The translations under genes were made by a program, and so were the position numbers. The notes under the pieces were generated by a model that was not told the DNA's origin, did not search any database, and saw only the letters and a list, made by a program, of their open reading frames with translations. DNA of 64,000 nt from IMG/VR virus record IMGVR_UViG_3300036851_000321, positions 18,520 through 82,519 of that record; one strand, 5' to 3'. This DNA is from a virus. Numbering within the stretch: the first letter of the stretch is position 1; each line of letters begins with the position of its first letter. Of the stretch, positions 6,197 to 13,135 are shown piece by piece.

Positions 6197-7470
6197 GGCG
6201 CCAGGCCGCCACCGTCGAAGAGCACCCGAGGGGATCGGGGCGGTTCCGCGTGCGAGCTCGCGTGAAGGGCAAGCGCCCGGTCATCGCGAGGGGCCTCGGT
6301 GAAGCAGAGGCGCACGAGATCGCTGATGCCTATCACGTGGTCCGCCACGAAACCGACCAGCAGGACCGGCTCACCCTGGCGGAGTTCGGTGAGAGCTTCC
6401 TGAAGCGCCGCGAACGATCCGGCGTCCGCGCTATCCGGACGGATCGGTCTCGCTGGAGCAAGCACATCGCGAAGGCACAGATTGGTGAACTCCCGGTGGC
6501 TCAGCTCCACAGCCGCGATGTTTGGGGGTGGCTCGACGGCCTGACGGACCTCGCGTACCGCACCCAGCTCCGCCTCCTGAACCTGCTCCGGGTGGCCCTC
6601 CAAGAAGCCGTCCGCCGGCGCGTGGCCGAGACCAACCCGGCCCGAGACGTGGAAATCCACAAGGCGGCTGCCGCTCGAGCGACGGACGACCTGGAGGGCA
6701 TCCTGAACCCCGCCGAGCAACAAGCTCTAGTTGCCGCCGTACCCGTCCGGGAGCGACCCACCGTCGTCTTTGCTCTCTGCACCGGCCTCCGTCAGGCCGA
6801 GCAGTGGTGGCTCAAGTGGGAGGACGTGAAGCCCGACCGGGTGGTCGTCTCCCGCTCCGCCGATGGCCTGCCGACGAAGAGCGGGAAGCCTCGCCCGGTG
6901 CCCCTGCTGCCTCCAGCGCTCGCCGCCCTGGAGGCCCTCCCGCGGCGCTCCCCGTGGGTCTTCCCTGCCCTTCGCGGGTCACGCCGAGCGAACGGCAAGC
7001 CGCCTCGCGGCTGGGCGAAGTGGGTCAAGGCGGCCGGTATCAAGCGCCCGATCCGCTGGCACGATCTCCGGCACACCTGCGCGACCTCGCTCCTAGCGGG
7101 TTGGTGGGGACGGAAGTGGTCGCTCGACGAAGTTTGCTCGCTGCTCGGACACTCGTCGGTGCAGGTGACGGAGCGGTACGCGCGGAAGCTAGACAGCACG
7201 CTGGAGGCCGCAGTCATTGGGACCACTGGTCCCACGGTCCCGACGCTGAAAGCGTCTAACCACTTGAGCCGACTGTCGGATTTGAACCGACGACCTGTGC
7301 TTTACGAAAGCGCTGGAGAGGGGAAGGAAAACGCGAGGGTAGGTAAGCCGGTGGTCACACCCAGTGACCTCCATGACGACGCCGACTACTCCTTCGAGTG
7401 GGCCGCCACCCTAGCCGAACACCAAGAGCGGGCTGAGGCCTTCGCCGCCATCGGGGGAGGGTCGAGGTGA
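6193..7470 (+). CDS. int: Tyrosine-recombinase integrase
   Basis: 425 residues. An N-terminal arm-binding part (1-55) and a SAM-like core-binding domain (60-150) precede the catalytic domain. Catalytic residues visible: R200 (CTGLRQAEQ), K229, H290 and R293 (HDLRH), H320 (LLGHSS) and nucleophile Y329 (TERYA). The gene overlaps both neighbours by 4 nt. The unusual point is the tail: residues 358-374 are the antisense translation of the 3' half of a tRNA-Thr gene, the putative attP. Site-specific integration would therefore leave catalysis intact but replace the last ~50 residues. Confidence 0.95.
   Translation: MRRQAATVEEHPRGSGRFRVRARVKGKRPVIARGLGEAEAHEIADAYHVVRHETDQQDRLTLAEFGESFLKRRERSGVRAIRTDRSRWSKHIAKAQIGELPVAQLHSRDVWGWLDGLTDLAYRTQLRLLNLLRVALQEAVRRRVAETNPARDVEIHKAAAARATDDLEGILNPAEQQALVAAVPVRERPTVVFALCTGLRQAEQWWLKWEDVKPDRVVVSRSADGLPTKSGKPRPVPLLPPALAALEALPRRSPWVFPALRGSRRANGKPPRGWAKWVKAAGIKRPIRWHDLRHTCATSLLAGWWGRKWSLDEVCSLLGHSSVQVTERYARKLDSTLEAAVIGTTGPTVPTLKASNHLSRLSDLNRRPVLYESAGEGKENARVGKPVVTPSDLHDDADYSFEWAATLAEHQERAEAFAAIGGGSR
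7265..7315 (-). other. Putative attP core: 3' half of a tRNA-Thr(CGT) gene inside int
   Basis: Read on the minus strand, this stretch has an anticodon arm with loop TTCGTAA (anticodon CGT, Thr), a variable region AGGTC, a T arm with stem GTCGG/CCGAC around loop TTCAAAT, and the acceptor strand AGTCGGC followed by T and CA. It closely resembles the 3' half of thrW-type tRNA genes, a common phage attachment target. The 5' half of a tRNA is absent. It lies in frame in int, encoding the LSDLNRRPVLYES segment. Confidence 0.8.
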
Positions 7471-8210
7471 GCCAACTGGTCCTCTCCCTGTTCCCCGGCG
7501 CCGACCTGCTCGGGATGGCCTTTGAGCTCGAGGGCTTCTGCGTGGTCCAAGGTCCCGACGTTCAGTTCGGGCGGGACGTAAAGGACTTTCATCCGCCGGC
7601 GGGAAGGTTCGACGGGGTGATCGGGGGGCCGCCCTGCCAGGCGTTCTCGCAGCTTCGGACCCAGCACCCAGGGCGCGCGCCGGCGTGGAACGGGATCCCC
7701 GAGTTCGAGCGTGTCGTCGCGGAGGCGCGCCCGGACTGGTTCGTCATGGAGAACGTCCGACAGGCGCCGCTACCAGTGGTCACCGGCTACGCGACGACCG
7801 CCGCACTCTTTCAGAATCGCTGGCTCGGTGAGGAGCAGAGCCGTCTCAGACGCTTCACGCTCGGAGCTCGCGGCGCCAGTACCCCCCCCTCGCTCTACTC
7901 GGCACTGACGCACGACTTCGTCGTCTTCGAGAACGTCGACAAGGCCGGGTGCTTCACGGCGAACGGTTCACAGTGGGAGCCCGGCATCGACAACGGCAAC
8001 CGAAAGGGTCGCTCCCGCTCCGTCCGTACCGACGCCGAATTCCGCCGCGGGTGCCGGCTCCAGGGCTTGCCCGAGACGTTCCTGGAAGACGCACCGTTCA
8101 CCGTCGAAGGCAAGATCCGCCTCGTCGGCAACGCTGTGCCTTTGCCCATGGGTCGGGCCGTTGCCCGGGCGGTGAAGCGGTGTCTTGGCCTGGAAACGGA
8201 GGCCGCATGA
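7467..8210 (+). CDS. DNA (cytosine-5)-methyltransferase
   Basis: 247 residues from GTG 7467. Motif I is LVLSLFPGADLLGMAFE near the N-terminus; motif IV GGPPCQAFS with catalytic C57; motif VI ENV (95-97); a motif VIII-like EEQSRLRRF (~122-130); motif X GNAVP (221-225). At 247 residues it is shorter than most free-standing C5 enzymes and has a small target-recognition region (~135-190). No cognate restriction endonuclease is beside it, so it is probably an orphan phage methylase protecting against host restriction. Confidence 0.88.
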   Translation: MSQLVLSLFPGADLLGMAFELEGFCVVQGPDVQFGRDVKDFHPPAGRFDGVIGGPPCQAFSQLRTQHPGRAPAWNGIPEFERVVAEARPDWFVMENVRQAPLPVVTGYATTAALFQNRWLGEEQSRLRRFTLGARGASTPPSLYSALTHDFVVFENVDKAGCFTANGSQWEPGIDNGNRKGRSRSVRTDAEFRRGCRLQGLPETFLEDAPFTVEGKIRLVGNAVPLPMGRAVARAVKRCLGLETEAA

Positions 8211-8725
8211 CGCAGCACGCGCTCTTTCTCGACCCGTCGGAGCCGTCGTGCGCGCTCTCTGCGTGCGGACGTTACCGCTACACGCTGCGCATTCCGCTCA
8301 CCGCCGATCGTCGCGGGGTCTGCCTGTTCGTGATGGCCAATCCGAGCACCGCGATCGTCACGGACGGCGTCTTTGCGTCCGACCCGACCGTCACGCGCTG
8401 CATGAACTTCGCGCGACGCTGGGGCTGCGGGACGCTCATCGTGGAGAACGTGCGGGCGTGGCGGGAAACGGACCCGGACAAGGTGCCGCCTGACCCGTTG
8501 GCAATCGGACCGGAGAACGACGCGCGGATCCGGCGCTCTGCCAAGGAGGCCGACATCGTGGTTTGCGGTTGGGGAAAGCTCGGTGGTGAGCGAGGCCGCG
8601 CAGTCCTCCGAATGCTCGCCGAAGTGTGCGCGCCGACGGCGCTGAAGCTCAACGGCGATGGGAGCCCTGCGCACCCGCTCTACCTCGCGGCTGACCTCAA
8701 GCCGTTCCCGATGGGGGCCGCATGA
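8207..8725 (+). CDS. DUF1643-family protein, 172 aa
   Basis: ATG 8207 overlaps the methylase stop (ATGA). Family hallmarks: CGRYRYTLRI near the N-terminus, FVMANPSTA, a D-P-T-V-T-R-C motif, CGTLIVENVRAWRETDP, and a Rossmann-like VVCGWGKLGG segment. DUF1643 proteins are common next to phage and mobile-element DNA genes; their biochemical role is not established. The overlap with the methylase suggests shared use in DNA modification or counter-defence. Confidence 0.75.
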   Translation: MTQHALFLDPSEPSCALSACGRYRYTLRIPLTADRRGVCLFVMANPSTAIVTDGVFASDPTVTRCMNFARRWGCGTLIVENVRAWRETDPDKVPPDPLAIGPENDARIRRSAKEADIVVCGWGKLGGERGRAVLRMLAEVCAPTALKLNGDGSPAHPLYLAADLKPFPMGAA

Positions 8726-8973
8726 GCGCCAAGGTCATCCCGATTTCGGACCGCGTCGCCCGCCTCCTTTCCCCACCCACCGGTGGCGTCCGCTTCGAAG
8801 CCGTCGTGGGCGGCGGCATCTGCTTCACCTGGCGGAACGATGACGGGGAGGTCGACCTCTACTTCGGGATCGATGAGGCGGCGGGGCTTGCGCGGCAGCT
8901 TGCCGACGCAATCGACCTCGCGGCGGAGTTGGTGAGGGCGGAGCGGGAGGAGAGGGGCGGGTGTGAGACGTGA
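8722..8973 (+). CDS. Hypothetical protein, 83 aa
   Basis: ATGA overlap with the DUF1643 gene and GTGA overlap with tnpB. A beta-rich first half (VRFEAVVGGGICFTWRNDDG then EVDLYFGIDE) is followed by a helix (AAGLARQLADAIDLAAELVR) and a charged end. No family recognised. Confidence 0.6.
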   Translation: MSAKVIPISDRVARLLSPPTGGVRFEAVVGGGICFTWRNDDGEVDLYFGIDEAAGLARQLADAIDLAAELVRAEREERGGCET

Positions 8974-10148
8974 CCAGGAGCCAGTCCCTGTGCCGCGCCA
9001 TGCGATTCCGCGTCTACCCGACGGTGCATCAGGAGCGCCGACTTTTGGCATGGGAGTCGGCGCTGCGCTTCGTCTGGAATCTGGCGAACGAACAAAGGCT
9101 GATGGGCCTCGCTGGGCCATGGGGCGAGCGCGTCTTTCCGTCTGAGTTCTCTCAATCGCGCGAGGCGACCGAACTCCGCGCTGTGCTGCCATGGCTTTCG
9201 GACCTTCCGCGCGAGTCGATAACGTTTGTTCTGCGCCGGCTCCACGACGCCTGGCGTCGCTGTTTCTCACGCGTCAGCAAGCGCCCAGGCTTCAAGGTGA
9301 AGAGGCGCGACGTTGTGAGCATCGGGCTCAACCACCGGTACTGCCGCATTGAAGGCCAGACGGTGAAGCTGCCGAAGCTCGGCCCGTTGCGCATCGTCGC
9401 CCACCGCCCGCTGGTTGGGAAGTCGCGCGCGGTCTCTCTCGTTCGCGAAGGCGACCAGTGGTTCGCGGTGTTCGTTCGTGAGATAGAGGCGCCGAAGCCC
9501 GCTCGCCTCCCCGGCGCTGTCGCCCTCGACCGCGGCATCGTCTCCCTGGTCACCGACTCCGACAGCAAGACGATCGAAGGCCCCCGCTTCGCCGAGCGCT
9601 CCGCTCGCAAGCTGAAGCGGGCACAGCGCGCTCTCGCGCGCACCAAGAAAGGTTCTAGCAACCGAGCGAAGGCTCGGGAGCGACTGGCGCTGGTCCACCG
9701 AACGGTGAGGCGCCAGCGGGCATGGCTCCAGCATCAGATCAGTCACGACTACGCCAATAGCCACGGCACGGTCGTCATTGAGAAGCTGGAGACCGCCCGG
9801 ATGACCCGAAGCGCCAAGGGTTCCGTCGATGCACCCGGACGGAACGTCAAGGCGAAGGCCGGCTTGAACCGAAGCATTCTCGACGCCGGATGGTCCGGCC
9901 TTGCGGAAAAGCTCCGGTACAAGCTGGAAGAGCGAGGTGGCGAGCTCGTCGAAGTTCCGGCCGCCTACAGCTCGCAAACGTGCTCCGCGTGTGGCGTCGT
10001 TGACGCTGCCTCGCGCCGCACACAATCCGCGTTCTGCTGTGTTGCTTGCGGGCACCAGGAGAACGCGGACACGAACGCTGCGCGGGTGATTCTCAGCCGG
10101 TGGAACCCACCGGTTCAGCCTGTGGAGGCATGCGATGGCGCGGCCTGA
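8970..10148 (+). CDS. tnpB: TnpB-like RNA-guided nuclease (IS200/IS605 type), no TnpA
   Basis: 392 residues from GTG 8970 (GTGA overlap); ATG 9000 is an alternative. The N-terminal OrfB-type helix-turn-helix part (FRVYPTVHQERRLLAW, WNLANEQR) is followed by RuvC motifs: D187 (VALDRGI), E271 (VIEKLE) and D367 (NADTNAARVIL). A four-Cys zinc finger lies at C338, C341, C357 and C360. All three acidic catalytic residues are present, so the enzyme may be active. There is no TnpA and no recognisable IS end; the gene is embedded in the operon with overlapping neighbours, suggesting domestication. Confidence 0.88.
   Translation: MTRSQSLCRAMRFRVYPTVHQERRLLAWESALRFVWNLANEQRLMGLAGPWGERVFPSEFSQSREATELRAVLPWLSDLPRESITFVLRRLHDAWRRCFSRVSKRPGFKVKRRDVVSIGLNHRYCRIEGQTVKLPKLGPLRIVAHRPLVGKSRAVSLVREGDQWFAVFVREIEAPKPARLPGAVALDRGIVSLVTDSDSKTIEGPRFAERSARKLKRAQRALARTKKGSSNRAKARERLALVHRTVRRQRAWLQHQISHDYANSHGTVVIEKLETARMTRSAKGSVDAPGRNVKAKAGLNRSILDAGWSGLAEKLRYKLEERGGELVEVPAAYSSQTCSACGVVDAASRRTQSAFCCVACGHQENADTNAARVILSRWNPPVQPVEACDGAA
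10095..10129 (+). ncRNA. Possible omega-RNA 3' hairpins at the end of tnpB
   Basis: Inside the 3' end of tnpB are two adjacent hairpins. The first has a 9-bp stem, 10095-10103 with 10107-10115, around AAC (one G-T pair). The second is GCCT-GTGG-AGGC at 10118-10129. In IS605-type loci the guide RNA scaffold overlaps the tnpB 3' end and finishes with such hairpins at the right end of the element. Guide bases would follow about here. Confidence 0.35.
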
Positions 10149-10233
10149 GAAGCAGGAAGCGGAGCGATCTGCGGGTTACGACCTGGCAACGGAGCTCTTA
10201 AAGGCCGAGCGCGAGGGGGGCGAAGGGAAATGA
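10135..10233 (+). CDS. Very small hypothetical protein, 32 aa
   Basis: ATG 10135 with GGAGG about 7 nt upstream, overlapping the end of tnpB by 14 nt. The TGA at 10231-10233 overlaps the next ATG. The charged helical sequence ends LLKAEREGGEGK. It is supported only by its ribosome binding site and coupled start and stop. Confidence 0.4.
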   Translation: MARPEKQEAERSAGYDLATELLKAEREGGEGK

Positions 10234-10658
10234 GCGACCTTGTCGTAACCGTTCCGAAGCCGATCTGGCTAGACTGGATCTACGAGGGCGATGCCGCGGG
10301 CGAGCCGGCCACCGGAGAGGAGTGGGGCTTCTTCCTCGGTGGAGCACGCCCCGCCGCGCTTCCAGGCGACCGACTTTACATCGTGGCTCACGGCCTGCTC
10401 CGTGGCTACGCACCGATCACGCGTATCGCACGCACGGAGCGCGGCTGGGCAATCTGCCGGAACCACGGCGCCCAAGCGGTAACGATTGCGGGCGAGATCC
10501 ACGGCTTCCGCGGGTGGCGAAAGCGCTGGTGGGACCGGGCGCAAGAGATCCCCTTCCCCGATTGGAAGATCGCGGGGGTGAAACCGCAATCGCGCGAGGA
10601 CCAGTACACGCTCGACCGGCTATTTCGAGAGGCCGTTTCGTTGCCGGGGGCGGAATAG
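10230..10658 (+). CDS. Hypothetical phage protein, possible ASCH/PUA-like fold, 142 aa
   Basis: ATGA overlap with the upstream mini-gene. Sequence features are IWLDWIYEGD, EEWGFFLGGARPAALPGDRLYIVAHGLLRGYAPI and GFRGWRKRWWDRAQEIPFPDWK. The pattern of a small beta-barrel with a PGDRLYIV strand is reminiscent of ASCH-type proteins; this is inference. Unknown function. Confidence 0.6.
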   Translation: MSDLVVTVPKPIWLDWIYEGDAAGEPATGEEWGFFLGGARPAALPGDRLYIVAHGLLRGYAPITRIARTERGWAICRNHGAQAVTIAGEIHGFRGWRKRWWDRAQEIPFPDWKIAGVKPQSREDQYTLDRLFREAVSLPGAE

Positions 10659-11065
10659 TGAGCGCCCCCATCCGCTTCCAGCTCTCCCGTCGCAAGGGCT
10701 ACCGCAAGCCAGAGGGTGGCGTCGTGTGTACGCGTGCGAGCCGATGGGGCAACCCGCACAAGGTAGCGGACGTGTTTCTCGAGATGCTTCGCGCGATTCC
10801 AGAGAGCGAGCGACCGAAGTATCGAAGCATTGACCACGGGAATCTGCTTCTTGAGGCCACGCGCGCCGCGATCAATCGATTCAGCGCCGACCTCTACGCC
10901 GGCAAACTCCGGGTGACCGTTGATGACGTGAGGCGTGAATTACGGGGAAAGTCGCTCGGCTGTTTTTGCGCGCTCCCGGCCGAGGGACAGTTGGACTTGT
11001 GCCACGCGGCGATCCTACTTGAAATCAGCAACCAGGAGGACGACGGCGGTGCCGAAGAAGCTTGA
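10658..11065 (+). CDS. DUF4326-family protein, 135 aa
   Basis: GTG 10658 overlaps the upstream stop by one base (TAGTG). Family signature: VVCTRASRWGNPHKV near the N-terminus, and RRELRGKSLGCFCALP then LCHAAILLEISN at the end; the Cys/His set could hold a metal. DUF4326 proteins are frequent in phages and of unknown activity. Confidence 0.75.
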   Translation: MSAPIRFQLSRRKGYRKPEGGVVCTRASRWGNPHKVADVFLEMLRAIPESERPKYRSIDHGNLLLEATRAAINRFSADLYAGKLRVTVDDVRRELRGKSLGCFCALPAEGQLDLCHAAILLEISNQEDDGGAEEA

Positions 11066-11675
11066 GCTATCTGGCATGTCATTCGGCAGGCTCTCTGTCA
11101 TCTCTGAATCTGGCCGTGACAAGCACGGAGCCACGCTGTGGGCTTGTCGCTGCGCTTGTGGTGCCACGTCCGTTGTGCGTGGCGCAACCCTGGCAAGCGG
11201 TCGCGCTCGGTCTTGCGGGTGTGGTGTTCTGGAAGCAGCCCGGCTTCCAAAGAAGCATGGCGCAACCAAGTCAGCGCTCTACCGCCGTTGGCAAGCAATG
11301 AAGGCCAGGTGCGGCAACGAAAAAGGCTCCGAGTTCCACAACTACGGCGGACGTGGGATAACTGTGTGTCCGCGCTGGCTGCATTCGTTCGAGAACTTTG
11401 CTGCCGACATGGTGGCTGAGTTCTCAGAAGACCTGGAACTCGATCGCGTCGACGTGAACGGCAACTACGAGCCGGGCAACTGTCGCTGGGCGACCCGCAA
11501 AGTTCAACAGCGAAACAAGCGCGACAACCACTTCGTCACAATTGGAGCCAAGACCCAGACCGTTCAGGATTGGGCTGAACAACTAGGGATCAAGCCCAAT
11601 ACCATTGTGACCAGGTTGCGCCGCGGGTGGGACGTTGCTGATGCATTGAAGGTCGCGAACGGAGGCGAGCCATGA
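11049..11675 (+). CDS. Phage HNH/AP2-like DNA-binding protein, paralogue of 2539-3492
   Basis: GTG 11049, overlapping the DUF4326 gene by 17 nt, gives 208 residues. It contains the same signature as the gene at 2539: FGRLSVISE, CRCACG...SCGCG, LYRRWQAMKARC, YGGRGITVCPRW, LDRVDVNGNYEPGNCRWAT, and a C-terminal HTH (WAEQLGIKPNTIVTRLRRGW). It lacks the zinc knuckle and second HTH. Probably a DNA-binding, possibly mobile, endonuclease-like protein. Confidence 0.65.
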   Translation: MPKKLELSGMSFGRLSVISESGRDKHGATLWACRCACGATSVVRGATLASGRARSCGCGVLEAARLPKKHGATKSALYRRWQAMKARCGNEKGSEFHNYGGRGITVCPRWLHSFENFAADMVAEFSEDLELDRVDVNGNYEPGNCRWATRKVQQRNKRDNHFVTIGAKTQTVQDWAEQLGIKPNTIVTRLRRGWDVADALKVANGGEP

Positions 11676-11821
11676 CCACCCTGACCCGCCTCCGCATCGC
11701 CCCCTACTTCCTCGCCGGCCACACCTTCCGCGGTTGCGCCCGAAAGTACCGGTGCACCGTCAGGCAGGCCGAGGAAGCTGTCCGCGTTACGTCGCGGGAG
11801 ATGCGCGGGAGGAAGCGGTGA
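11672..11821 (+). CDS. Small basic protein, 49 aa
   Basis: ATGA overlap with the previous gene, GTGA overlap with the nuclease gene. Arg-rich (CARKYRCTVRQAEEAVRVTS, ending REMRGRKR) with an HTH-like middle. Too short to assign. Confidence 0.5.
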   Translation: MTTLTRLRIAPYFLAGHTFRGCARKYRCTVRQAEEAVRVTSREMRGRKR

Positions 11822-12132
11822 GCGAAACCGAGATCTCCCTCAACATCCGCCGAGCCCTGAAGCTGGCCGGCTTCTGGTGCGAGCGTGTGAACAGCGGGAA
11901 GGTGCCGACGCGGGGCGGGTTCTTCCAAGGGGCAAGCAAGGGCACGCCCGACACCGTCGTCGTCTCCCCGGTGTACGGCTGGCTCGAGACCAAAACGCCC
12001 GAGGGGAAGCTCAGCGACGGGCAGCGCAAGTGGCACGCGAAGGCAAAAGCCCGTTGCGTTCGCATCGCCGTCGTCATGAGCGCGTCAGAGGCGATCGCGG
12101 TGGTTAGGGGATGGCGGAGGGAGGCCACATGA
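11818..12132 (+). CDS. VRR-NUC domain nuclease, 104 aa
   Basis: GTG 11818. Matches the compact phage VRR-NUC form: an N-terminal helix SLNIRRALKLAGFWCERVNS, then FFQGASKGTPDTVVV with the catalytic Asp of the PD motif, then GWLETKTPEGKLSDGQRKWH with the E-x-K pair, ending in VMSASEAI. Such single-domain enzymes act on branched DNA or as replication/recombination nucleases (PD-(D/E)XK superfamily). Confidence 0.8.
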   Translation: MSETEISLNIRRALKLAGFWCERVNSGKVPTRGGFFQGASKGTPDTVVVSPVYGWLETKTPEGKLSDGQRKWHAKAKARCVRIAVVMSASEAIAVVRGWRREAT

Positions 12133-12341
12133 GTGAGCTTCGTCGCAGCGTCGGCGCACTCGTGCTCTTCCACGGGGCGACGATCGAGCGCGCGCTCAGG
12201 TTCTCCGCTTCACAGATGGAGCTTGCCGAGCGCTCGGAGGCAACTGATCCGGAGCTCCGTGACGCAGCGGGGGAACAGCTAGCCAAGATCGACGCTGCAC
12301 TCGAGGCGTTCCTGGCGCTCGGGAAGGAGCTGCAGAAGTGA
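12129..12341 (+). CDS. Small helical protein, 70 aa
   Basis: I use the ATG at 12129 (ATGA overlap) rather than 12111. The protein is almost entirely amphipathic helix (ERALRFSASQMELAERSEAT, AGEQLAKIDAALEAFLALGK) and probably forms a coiled coil. Overlaps the next start by GTGA. Function unknown. Confidence 0.55.
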   Translation: MSELRRSVGALVLFHGATIERALRFSASQMELAERSEATDPELRDAAGEQLAKIDAALEAFLALGKELQK

Positions 12342-13135
12342 TGGCTGAGGGTAGCTTGCGGGCGGTGGTGGAGGGGGAGGCAACGTGGGCGATCGTGCAT
12401 GGGGATTGTCGCGAAGTGCTCGCCACGCTCCCGGATCGCTCCGTCGACCACGTGATTACGGATCCGCCGTACGACGAGCACACCCAGGCAAACATCTCGT
12501 CCGGTACCGCGTTCAAGCGGCAGCTCGACGGGTTCACGTCAGGCTCCGGGATCCCACGCGTCGACCTTGGGTTTGCCCCGCTTGAATCGTGCGACTTCGC
12601 CCGGGACCTCGTCCGCGTTTCTCGCCGCTGGACCATCTGCTTTTCCAGCATCGAGAACATCGGCGCCTACCGCGACGCCGTTGGCTCCGAGCACTGGGTG
12701 CGCGGTGGAGTTTGGTACAAGCCGAACTCGATGGGTCAGCTCACGGCGGACAGGCCGGCGAGCGCATGTGAGTTCCTGGCCATCATGCACGCCGCGGGTG
12801 AGAAGCGGTGGAACGGGAAGGGCTCATATGCGCACTGGGTGTTCAACGGGACCCGCGGAGAACTCGAGCGTCACCCCTGCCAAAAGCCGCTCGATCTGAT
12901 GCTGCGCCTCGTCGAGCAGTTCACCGATCCGGGTGACGTGATCCTGGACGCGTTTTGCGGGTCCGCCGCAACCGGGATCGCCGCGCTCAGGCTCGGGCGT
13001 CGGTTCATCGGCATCGAGTGTGATCCGCCATGGGTCGAGCTCGCGCGTGACAGGTTGATCGCGGAGACCGAGAACTCAACGGTTGCGGCACGAAGAGCAG
13101 GGCAGGTCGCGCTCTTCTCGGAGGTCCCCCAGTGA
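12338..13135 (+). CDS. DNA N6-adenine/N4-cytosine methyltransferase (beta type)
   Basis: 265 residues from GTG 12338 or ATG 12341. The catalytic motif DPPY (42-45) precedes the SAM-binding motif FCGSAATG (206-213), the circular order of beta-class enzymes; RHPCQKPLDLM lies between. The insert between the motifs (~50-175) would carry target recognition. No restriction partner. It overlaps the next methyltransferase gene by 4 nt. Confidence 0.88.
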   Translation: MMAEGSLRAVVEGEATWAIVHGDCREVLATLPDRSVDHVITDPPYDEHTQANISSGTAFKRQLDGFTSGSGIPRVDLGFAPLESCDFARDLVRVSRRWTICFSSIENIGAYRDAVGSEHWVRGGVWYKPNSMGQLTADRPASACEFLAIMHAAGEKRWNGKGSYAHWVFNGTRGELERHPCQKPLDLMLRLVEQFTDPGDVILDAFCGSAATGIAALRLGRRFIGIECDPPWVELARDRLIAETENSTVAARRAGQVALFSEVPQ

